DNA from: Schoenoplectus triqueter
Taxonomy: Eukaryota > Streptophyta > Magnoliopsida > Poales > Cyperaceae
Assembly (NCBI GenBank): GCA_964058805.1
Contig: CAXKVV010001363.1
Coordinates: forward strand, 1 to 33,743
Direction of reading: 5' to 3'
Length of the DNA stretch: 33,743 nucleotides
A model generated the notes under the pieces. The model saw only the letters and a list, made by a program, of their open reading frames with translations, had not been told where the DNA came from and searched no databases. Both the position numbers and the translations under genes were made by a program. Shown here one piece after another: positions 10,284-19,040 of this stretch. The number at the start of each line of letters is the position of its first letter. The first letter of the stretch is position 1.

Positions 10284-11750
10284 CCTTCTCGAAGTGCCTC
10301 AGATGATCCGAGAGGGTCCTTTCTTATTTCGAATTACATATATCCTCTTGTTTGCATTATTACATAATCAGTAATATCTGATCTATGTACATAAGTAATT
10401 AACGAACAAATTATATTCTTGCAACAATAGGTACAACGGCTTTCGTGTCGAACGTCTTATATTGTTACACCAATATAAGGCCTAGCCCTTATATATTTAC
10501 ATAAATGATGGATATATTGTCAGAATTAGTTGCACGATTTTGACTGAACATAAATATTTATATATTTACATAAATATATAAATATAAGTTAATTTATTTA
10601 CATAAATAAATTATATATTTACATAAATAGAAGCTGAGAATCGACGAGGTTGTTTCGAAACTGAAACGAAAGACCAAAACACACCTCTCTAACTTCAATT
10701 AACTTTAGTTAATTTGTTCTATACTTTTTATTTAGAAGTTGGTCAAATTGATTGACTATGACCATTTATCGAAGACCATATGACAAGAGCAAAGCGGTCG
10801 CTTATCGCCGGTCGCGGTAATCGGACAGATTGGATGAGTTGGTTGGAACAGATCAGATTAGCGTTAGTTTGATTTTTTTAAAAGAATTAGATCAGATCGG
10901 ATCAGATCAATTTGAGTATTAATTTTTTTTTAGTTCTCTAATTATTTTTTATTGAATTTTATACTATTTGATATAAGGTCGGATTGAATTAGATCAATCT
11001 CGGATCGAGTCAGATGTATTGTTCGGTTTGGTCGGATTTTGCCAATACTCAAAATCTTGTGCTATAAAAAAAATCTATTTTTGTACATGATTTTCATGAA
11101 TTTGTTCGGGATTTTTTTTAAAGTGGCATAGTTTAATATGAAAACATTGATTACTTTATTCATATCTTAGAGTAATTTTAAAAAAAAATCCAAAAATAAA
11201 TACTAAAAAGTTCACGGAATAGAAAAGATTTAGATATAAAAAAATTACTGATCAGTATTAATTGAAAAATGAAAATAATTTAATATATTCATGAGTTTTA
11301 CTCATCTAATATGTAATAATTGCTTGTATGAAATTTGTGTAAAAATCTGTTATTTTTTATTTTTGGTATGAAATATTTGTCTAAAATATTTTAACTATTA
11401 AATAAATTATTAATGAGATAACTTATTAAGTTAGAATTAGTTAATAAGAAGATAATGATACAGTATTTTTGACTTGGAAGTATTTGTATTTATCAACTGT
11501 TGTACCACACATACAACGATCTAAAGAATCCGGATGCAAAGGAATGGGAGCTGAGTCAGCGTCAAGTGTCAAGACGGGGTTTGGTAGCAAGAAAGGAAGC
11601 CATGTGACGCCGCCAACTCGTCTCCTTTGATTTTTCCTTCGTGCTGACTGCTGGCCCGAAGTGTTTTCGACTCGCAATGCAATTGGTGGGGCCATGGTTT
11701 TTGTTTTTCTAGGCTCAAGATGTTCATAGATATCGAGCCGCATATGCACA
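10284..11750. other. Intergenic DNA with simple repeats
   Basis: 10541-10630 contains repeated ATTTACATAAAT words. 10850-11040 has several GATCAGATC/GGATCAGATC words. No gene was recognised. An open frame on the - strand at 11441-11749 has no recognisable motif and overlaps the edge of the next repeat element. Confidence 0.45.
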
Positions 11751-12640
11751 GATTTTTTTTATTTTAGTAAATGAAAATAATAAATAAATAGAAATGATAA
11801 GATTATTTCGAAAATTAGTTCATATAGACTGGACCGAGTTTGAAACTCGGTCTCAATTTTTTTTTATGTTTGTGTGTGTTATATTAAAAACAAAATACAA
11901 CAGTCAGTAGATTGATCTAAAATGTTACAACAAAAAATAATTGAATTTGTCTCTTCAAGTCACGAAGATTGATTGTCTTGTCGGCAGAAAATGTGCACGC
12001 AGCATGAATATCGTAACCCGTGGCAGTTGAAGTTTTCAGGATTTGACCTCCGTGATATACATTGATCAGCAACATTTTCGTCTCTACAGTATGAACGATA
12101 AACCCTACTGTTAGTGTATTTTAATTTTATAGCAAAAATTAATAGTCAAAATAGAAAAAAATTACAATATTGATGAGACGAGAGTGGTAAATATGGATCG
12201 ACTCTGGATCTGTCGAAAAATAAATTTTCAGTTGGAAGCTCTTGTAACAGTAACAATGACGTTTTTGAAGAAATGATTGGCTGAAGGAAGATGAAGGAGA
12301 AAAGTACTGGGTATGCTATATAATAGCAGAATGCTGGGACTGAATTTAAAACTCGGTTCCAGATATCTGGACCGAGTTTTAAACTCAGTCCAATCACCTG
12401 CAATTTTCAAATACACACAAACGTTATAATTTTCAAATGCTGGGACTGAGTTTAATTTTTGTTGTAATATTTTAGATCGATCTACTGACTGTTGTATTTT
12501 ATTTTTAATATAACACACACAAACGTAAAAAAAACTTGAGACCGAGTTTCAAACTCGGTCCAGGCTATATGGGCTAATTTTCGGGATAATCTTACCATTT
12601 CTATTTATTTATTTATTTTATTTACTAAAATAAAAAAATC
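11751..12640. mobile_element. Long-TIR element (possible Mutator-like MITE) with internal palindromes
   Basis: The terminal inverted repeats are about 190 bp: 11751-11940 and 12451-12640. Both contain TTTTTATTTTAGTAAAT, CGAAAATTAG, a palindrome, GTTTGTGTGTGTTATATTAA and ACAACAGTCAGTAGAT. The interior (about 510 bp) has no recognisable protein. A perfect palindrome made of GACCGAGTTT, one G or C, and its complement lies in each arm (about 11831 and 12541), with diverged versions inside at about 12332-12392. GCATATG flanks both sides (11740-11746 and 12643-12649), perhaps the core of a worn 9-11-bp target duplication. Long TIRs fit Mutator-like elements but the assignment is tentative. Confidence 0.78.
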
Positions 12641-12913
12641 CGGCATATGAATGTGCGATTATGCGGGCGAAAATATACGGGAGAAAATATGCGGCCGAAT
12701 ATGCGGTTCACACATGTGAATGTGCAGGTGTTTGTTTGGAAATGTGTACGTTTAGGCGGGAATATGCGGCCGCATATGAAGTTGTTCTTTTTTTCTGATC
12801 TTGTGTTATGTTTTGCATTTAGTCGAGTAATGAGGGGTTGTATTATTTTGTTAGTTTGTATTAAATCTTATTATAATTAATTTGTATTATTTTATTAGTT
12901 TGTGATTATAATG
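12641..12913. other. Spacer rich in CATATG / ATGCGGCCG words
   Basis: Repeated ATATGCGGCCG-type words occur between 12641 and 12780, including ATGCGGCCGCATATG near 12766. A related GTCCGCATATGCGG word recurs beyond the next hairpin at about 13390. This may mean that the hairpin at 12914-13340 is inserted in another repeat. The open frame here is low in information and not supported as a gene. Confidence 0.4.
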
Positions 12914-13340
12914 TATTGTAATGAGTTAGACTATTGTGAAAACGTTTGCATTTCGAGCCTAAGTGGATACGGCACAAATTTTATCATAACACATCCGAAA
13001 TTCAAAATTATCATTCTCATTAAATTTTTCATATCAAAATATTGAGGGATACAAAAATTTAGGGTATTTCGAGTTTTCTAAGTATTTTGTTTTGGATTTT
13101 TTAAAATCAACAACAACAATTCAATATTTTATTATTATTTTAGTGCTGATTTTCAAAAATCCAAAAAAAATTCTTAGAAAACTCGAAATATCCCAAATTT
13201 CTATATTCCCTAATATTTTGATATGAAGAATTTAATGAGAGTGATAATTTTGAATTTCAGATGTATTATGATAAAATTTGTGCCGTATCCACTTGGACTC
13301 GAAATGCAAACGTTTTCACAATAGTCTAACTCGTATTATA
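12914..13340. mobile_element. Hairpin MITE with about 190-bp arms
   Basis: The left arm 12914-13108 and right arm about 13147-13340 are strongly complementary. Shared words are GAGTTAGACTATTGTGAAAA, CGTTTGCATTTCGAG, GTGGATACGGCACAAATTTT and TATTTCGAGTTTTCTAAG, read on opposite strands. The loop is only about 40 bp of (ATT)n and (CAA)n sequence. No coding capacity. The inner parts of the arms are homologous to the hairpin at 13868-14276, but the outer ends are not. Confidence 0.85.
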
Positions 13341-13867
13341 ATATATATTATATAAAATTAATTATACCGTATATATGAATCAACATATAAGTCCGCATAT
13401 GCGGTATGCACTAGCTTTCCGTACATATATTAAACTCTGTATTTTAAAATCTTGAATATCTTCATCTCTAATTTTACATGGATGCATCAGTTTTGATACT
13501 ATAATCAATTTAAGCATAATCAGATTAGTAAAAAAAACCCTGGTTCTGCTTGAATATTTGTTGTGTTGGGGTTTCATCGAAATCTTAATAATATATGCTG
13601 AAATTAATATTAAAAAGAATTAAATTATAATCATGTTGTTGACTTTATGAATTGGTTGTGTATTAAATTTTAATGTCATTTAAGATTTCACTTATTAATA
13701 TAGACGGTTCCAAGTTTTAAGTCACCTGATCAACGATAAAATTTGCATTGAAGTTTTATTGTTTCTTAACTATGTCGTATAATGTGACACATTCTGTAGG
13801 CTGGATTTCAAAATTACGATTTTATTTTATCGTTATATTTATGTTCAAAAATTTGTCTATATATAAA
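13341..13867. other. Intergenic, no gene seen
   Basis: AT-rich spacer between two hairpin elements. It contains GTCCGCATATGCGG near 13390, echoing words at 12640-12780. A short open frame on the - strand (13380-13577) has no recognisable motif. Confidence 0.45.
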
Positions 13868-14276
13868 GTAAATCTACGGTGAGTTTAAGCTCACGGAAGA
13901 CCTCCGTGAACTTAACTCAAAAAATATATCAAATAATTTTCAAATTTTGATTTTTCACTTTCATTAAATTCTTCATATTGAAATCTTATAAGGTATAAAA
14001 ATTTAAGATGTTTTGAGTTTTCTAATTCATTCTTTTCAATTTTTGAAAATCAGCTCCAAAAATAATAATAATATATTCAATATTTGTACATTATTTTTAA
14101 AAATTGAAAAGAATGACTTAAAAAATTCAAAACATCCTAATTTTTTGTACCCCATAAAATTCCAATAGAAAGAATTTAATGAGATTGAAAAATCAAAATT
14201 TAGAGATCATTTAATATATTTTTTGAGCTAAGTTCACGGAGATCTTCCGTGAGCTTAAATCACCGTAGATTTACTC
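13868..14276. mobile_element. Hairpin MITE with GTAAATCTACGG termini
   Basis: The arms 13868-14051 and 14088-14276 are inverted repeats. Both begin with AGTAAATCTACGGTGA, then AAGCTCACGGAAGA, then CTCCGTGAACTTA and CTCAAAAAATATAT. The loop is short (about 36 bp). The element is flanked on both sides by TATATA runs, consistent with insertion into a TA-rich target. The CTCACGGA...TCCGTGA words form a smaller hairpin within each arm. No coding capacity. Confidence 0.85.
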
Positions 14277-15604
14277 ATATATATATATATATATTGAAGA
14301 TAAAATCATTTAGAGTGTTAAAGTAGAAGGCTCAATTTACAATTCATTTGATAATTTGTGTTATTTAATTTTAAATCGAAGAGTTTTTATTTTTATTTTT
14401 TATATAGATATAAAATTAGATGTCTACTCACTTTTGATGGTCAAAAAATTTTTTGTTAGTGCCTAAAAAGTACCATATGTAAATGCTTATACTGTTGATA
14501 ACGAAACCATAGATAACACAATTGCCAATCTGTTTCGTAGCACCAAAAAAGTCGTGTAAATGCTTGTACTGTTGATAGCGAGACCATAGATGCGATGAAA
14601 TCGTCTAAGATCGTGATCCGATCGCAAGACTCTGAGATTCGTTCTTGGATAGTCTGATTCAACTCAAACGGATGAGATCTCTTTGAAAATTCAAGCTTAA
14701 AAATTAAATCAAAACAAATTGAACCGATTTTGTCTGTTCATTTTCGATCGGACGGTTTTCTAAGGATCACAGAACTCTGCGATCGAGTTCCAAATCATAG
14801 CAGATATAGGCGCGGCCATAGATAACATAATTGCCGATCTGCTACATATACACAAGTATTCTATATTAGAACATTCACATCATCAAATCTTATTTGATAA
14901 TTATCATTTGATTTTCAGAGATGCAGAAATTAAACAAAATTAAACAATTATCTAAATTTGATAGTCCATTTAACAAACCACATCAACGGAGAAGCAGGAA
15001 ATTAATTACAACAGTGTTATTTTAATAATTTTATTCTATTAAAAAATATCACTTTTAAAAGATATTATTAATTTTATAACGTGACATGAAATTTTATTTT
15101 TAACAATCATTACCGATATGAATTCTCTTAGTAATCATGCTTTAAGTGACGCGTGATTCACTTGAATCAATAAATTAAACAAGTTTGTTGTGCCTAATAG
15201 TCGTACCTTTTGGACAATTACGTTAGAGTAATAAAAAGTAACATCACAATCAAATAAAATGGCGCTTAATAACAGGTCATTTTAGACTTTTCGATGGTTC
15301 GTCTCCGTTTTTATTTCAGCCTTCTTGGCATTCATGGATAAGGCTCGAAAATTCAAGGCGATGGAAAGAAATTGAGATTATGCAATAATTAGGCCCACTA
15401 TTATGCAATAGTTAGGCCTACTATTATACAATAATTAAGCCCGGTGGTACGTGGAGGTGCTGGTCCAATTATCTGTGGCCGAATCCACCGAAGCGTAAAT
15501 AAGTATCGTGTACTACTGCAAAACCAGAAGTACATCTAAAGTCCATAATAGTGCCACGACGATTGATTATAAGAAATGCCTTTATGCCTTCAATTAAAAA
15601 AAAA
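14277..15604. other. Intergenic DNA with short repeats
   Basis: GTAAATGCTT-ACTGTTGATA and ACCATAGAT occur at about 14478 and again at about 14557, and ACCATAGAT-like and GCCGATCTG-like words recur at about 14817-14842. At about 15377-15440 a 26-bp unit with the core TTATGCAATAATTAGGCCCA is repeated three times imperfectly. No gene or RNA gene was recognised. Confidence 0.5.
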
Positions 15605-16008
15605 GGTATCCCTTGACAATGCTTTATCTTCACAATGAATTTTTAAATAAATATAAAAATTTTAAAATAATTTTTTTATAAATATATTCTTATATTTATA
15701 AATTATTGGTGTTTAAATTTCATATAATTTCATTATTTTTTAATAATCCATAGATCATCCAAATATTATGAATTGTTTCAATTTAATAGTATTTAACACT
15801 ATCAAGTGATAATGAAATTACATAAAATTTAAATCACAATCAATCTATAAAAAAAATATATGTATAAAAAAATTAATCTATAAATAAAAAATATATCTAT
15901 AAAAAATATTTAATCTATAAAAAAAATATCTATAAAAAATTTCTATTTTTAAATTTTTTTCTCTTATTTGAAGATCCATTGTCAAGATAGCTATAGTCAT
16001 GTGATCCC
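15605..16008. mobile_element. Hairpin MITE, TTGACAATG family, copy B
   Basis: The left end GGTATCCCTTGACAATGC, then CACAATGAAT and TTAAATAAATATAAAAA; the right end reads in reverse complement GGGATCACATGAC, then CTTGACAATGGATCTTCAAA. The middle matches copy A in words such as TTTCATATAATTTCATTAT and its complement. A decayed, AT-rich copy, extended by repeated AATCTATAAAAAAAATAT units at about 15840-15940. Confidence 0.65.
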
Positions 16009-16312
16009 TTCCCATTACAAAATGCGTACATTTTACAATTTCTTTTCTTACGAATTATTCATGTTTTTACTACGATTTTACTAAGAAAGGCAGATTGAAA
16101 TATTTACTCAAGACTGATTGATGATTGTAAAGTTCCGATAAAGGCCAAAGAAAAATAACTTTGCATTAACTTCGCTAGAATCTGATACTATATAAAAAGA
16201 AAAAAACACCAAAACAGTACAACATAATACTCACAGAGCCAACAAAACAAAATCTGATTTGTTAGTTTCCTATGTATATGGATTACGAAAATAAAGTGCG
16301 AACGGTTCAACA

Positions 16313-18408
16313 TCAGATTTCAGGAGCCATGATAGCAGGCCTAGCATACTCATCTTCATCCTTTGGGGTATGGATGGTGACAAGATCAGGCAGAGGAGTC
16401 TTTGGGCCCTGCTTTCCCTTGGGGTCCCACTCAAGCATTATCTTCACTTTAATGCCAAGCACCCCCTGCATTGTTTACAGTTTTTTTTGTATATAATAAT
16501 TATAATAATTATATTATTAATAATAAGAGTGATAAAAGCAAAATTTGAAATCTACGAATGGCAACGCGCCACTGACAGTGACGTATTTGGTACGGAGCAA
16601 ACGCACCACTGCCAGTGGCGTCTTTGTAAACGCATTACTGTCAGTGACGTCTTTGATGATTAATCGACAGTAGTAATGTTGATCCAACGGTAATGGATCG
16701 TGATCAGGATGAGTAAGAGCAAACGCGTCACTGCCAGTGGCGCGTTTACACTGTTTTATACAAATACGCCACTAGCAGTGGTGCGCTTGCTCCGCGCCAC
16801 TGCCATTCGTAGATTTTAAATTTTGATTTTATCACTCTTATTATTAATAATATAATTATTATAATTATTATATACAAAAAAAAACTGCATTGTTTACCAC
16901 CACTCAGTTTCAGTGTTTACCTTATGGTACTTGTTATAAATTATAATGCATTCTTAAGCATCATCTTTATTAGATAAATTAAATGTTTATTAGGAAAAAA
17001 AACATGTACCTGTCTGAGAAGAACATGCCTAACAGCTGAGTCAATGTACTCATTGACGGGCTGGCCTGAGGAGATCATATAACCATCTTTAAATTTCATC
17101 GACTTGGCACGCTGAGCCCTCAGTTTGCCACTTATAATCACCTGAAGTTGCAAACAAAAGTATTACAATGAAGGAATAAAATTATTAACCGTTTATCACG
17201 AAATAATTTAGATAATTTAGTTGGTTCCAGGACAAACCTCACAACCCTTTGCTCCACTTTCCATGACAAAGCGGAGTACACCATAGCAAGCCCTGCAGAG
17301 AAGATGTCACAACATCAGAATCCAAGTTCTCTAGCAAAAACAGAATTCAGCATAAAGTTAAAAGCCAATGGGGCCCATATACATTACAACCCACGTCAAG
17401 GACTTTAGCTTCAATATGCTAAATAAACTAATCAATTATGATCTAGCAAGGAAGAATGAGGAGAGAAATACCTCCTGACAGCAAGACCACCAAGGAGCTT
17501 GTAGCCAAGGGACTCAGCCTGGGCAATAGCACAGAGACCCCTGTTGCTGACTCTCTCAACAAACATCTCTACACCACCCTCTGGAAAGTTGAATCTTTTT
17601 TTGATAACAGAAGTGAGCTCCCTTATCCTCCTTCCTTTCTCACCTAATCCATCAAATACCAAAATATTAAATCACTACAGCATATTGGACACAAAACCAC
17701 ATAATTCATGGAACATTACTGCAAGGAAAGGAGAAAGAGTTCCCAACAAAGATGGCATTAGTGAGATGAGATGTGTCCTCAACTGTTAGCCAATATGTGC
17801 CTTCTTCACCACAGTTTATCAAACAATTCAAGTTAAGAATTTATCCATCGGATAACAAACAATTAAACACCCATAAAATAATTATTATTTAAGACTATTC
17901 ATCAACGCACAAAATTTCACTACAAACAGTAGAACCTAGTTTACAAATTCTAAATCAATTTGCATTCCAAACCGGGATAATAAACTTGAAATTAGATATT
18001 ACCAGAGCAAAATAAAGGTGCCAAAGTAACTTATATTCTAAGAATAACGAGTAGTGCAACTAAATCCTTAAAAGTCTCATCTCAACAACAACAAAAAAAA
18101 AATAGTACACAACGAAAGCCAGGAGAAAAAAAAATATACCGAGAACATTCTGAGTCCTAGTGGCGCGAATGATGATATGAGTGCTGGACGGAGACACTCT
18201 GATCTCCACCCCGGAGTAACCATCCTCTGCGAGCTCCCTAGTGAGAATCTCGTTCAACTCGGCGAAGAAAACTCCATCCCCGACAAGCTACAAAGAATCA
18301 AAATGATATCAGGAACAAACAATCGGTTACGTACTAGAATTGAATCCGAGGGGCGGATACTGATGTAGAGAATCTGACCTTCTTCGTCTTGCTCATCTGA
18401 GTCGCCAT
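16313..18408 (-). CDS. RPS3: 40S ribosomal protein S3 (uS3), six exons
   Basis: Small-subunit ribosomal protein at the mRNA entry side of the 40S subunit. The - strand exons are 18408-18379, 18287-18140, 17643-17472, 17292-17238, 17141-17010 and 16465-16313. All introns are GT..AG and the phases join exactly, giving 690 nt and 229 residues. The N-terminal KH type-2 domain has [20 protein letters not shown] (about 13-32) and the GEKG loop of the GxxG RNA-binding motif at 60-63. The S3 C-terminal domain has [18 protein letters not shown] (118-135), [18 protein letters not shown] (140-157) and [19 protein letters not shown] near 185-203. The tail after TIHTPK is short compared with Arabidopsis S3. 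Some positions differ from what I recall of other plants: VSPSSTHII for [21 protein letters not shown], and ESLGYK for ESLRYK. It may therefore be a diverged paralogue, but no stop or frameshift is seen. The start is the first ATG of a Met-Ala-Thr-Gln-Met N-terminus. Confidence 0.95.
16479..16886. mobile_element. Mutator-like MITE in the last RPS3 intron
   Basis: A 408-bp element with near-perfect terminal inverted repeats of about 85 bp (16479-16563 and 16801-16886), starting AGTTTTTTTTGTATATAATA. The arms differ at two positions plus one T-tract length change. It is flanked by an exact 11-bp direct repeat, GCATTGTTTAC (16468-16478 and 16887-16897). If CT is included, 13 bp are identical. 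Long TIRs with 9-11-bp target duplications define Mutator-like elements. The interior is a series of imperfect palindromes of the CGCCACTGNCAGTGGCG type. It has no coding capacity. It lies in the intron before exon 6, immediately next to the splice acceptor. Confidence 0.88.
16560..16805. repeat. Array of CACTGNCAGTG palindromes inside the MITE
   Basis: Six imperfect inverted-repeat words of the type CGCCACTG-N-CAGTGGCG occur at about 16566, 16602, 16631, 16725, 16770 and 16796, spaced roughly 25-95 bp apart. Each could form a short hairpin in addition to the large hairpin formed by the element ends. Confidence 0.75.
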
Positions 18409-18560
18409 GGATACAGATCTAAGATGGTACCCGAACGGTGGTAGCACCTTTAGCGCTAGTGCGGCTGCGACTCGAGAAAGAAAACCCTAGAAATCGGTGG
18501 CGCGCGGCGAAGAGGCTAAAACCCTGAGGTTTTGGAGTAGTTTATAGATACAAGTCAGTA
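18409..18560 (-). promoter_or_regulatory. RPS3 core promoter and 5' leader with telo box
   Basis: On the - strand a TATAAA box lies at 18546-18541, followed by an AAAACCCTGAGG-type word (+ strand about 18518-18529) and a perfect telo box, AAACCCTAG on the + strand at 18482-18490. Telo boxes downstream of the TATA box or start site are characteristic of plant ribosomal protein genes. A pyrimidine-rich TTTTCTTTCTC stretch follows in the transcript, as in 5'TOP-like plant leaders. The exact start site is inferred to lie near 18510. Confidence 0.7.
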
Positions 18561-18667
18561 ATTACTAAGCGCGCTTCTAAGTTTAGCGCCTAATAAGTAA
18601 TAAAGCTGATAAATGATAATGCCCTACTATTAATTTATTATTATTGTATCAGAATAGAGAGTTTATC
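18561..18667. other. Upstream spacer of RPS3
   Basis: AT-rich, containing GCGCGCTT and TTTAGCGCC words near 18570-18595. No further feature was recognised. Confidence 0.4.
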
Positions 18668-19040
18668 TACCATGCTTCCGTTAGCATTTTAATCTGAGAT
18701 AATAACGAGTTAAATTTTAATTTTTTATGCTTAAAATTTTAATTTATGTAGCTTAATAAAATCTTTATATCATAATCTTGTAGTATAGTAATTTTCATCG
18801 TATTTGGAATTAATTTACTATTCTTAATGATTTTAGAAAATAATTTTTTTTATATACAATTTTTATTAATTTTCTATTATTTCATAGTTATTTTTTAAAA
18901 ATCATTAAGTATAACAAATTAATTCTAAATATGATGAAAATTAATATTCTATAAGAGTATGATATAAAATTTTTATTAAACTACTTAAATTAAAATTTAA
19001 GTCATTAACATTTTCAATTGAAATATTAACAAACATACTA
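18668..19040. mobile_element. AT-rich foldback element
   Basis: The left arm 18668-18845 and right arm about 18885-19040 are diverged inverted repeats. They share AAATTTTAATTTA, TAGTTTAATAAAA-like, TTTTATATCATA, AATTTTCATC-TATTT and TTAATGATTTT words on opposite strands. The termini are TACCATGCTT-type on the left and the complement of TAGTATGTTT on the right. An old, non-coding copy; no convincing target duplication was found. Confidence 0.65.

Noticed and set aside
14456..14662. 68-codon open frame on the - strand with complex-looking protein
   Set aside because: It spans an imperfect direct repeat (words at about 14478 and 14557), and the translation repeats itself; no family was recognised, so it is treated as repeat DNA.
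17890..17909. Possible C/D snoRNA in RPS3 intron 2 (TTGATGA on the - strand)
   Set aside because: The C-box-like word is followed by no CTGA D box at a sensible distance and has no terminal stem, so a snoRNA is not supported.
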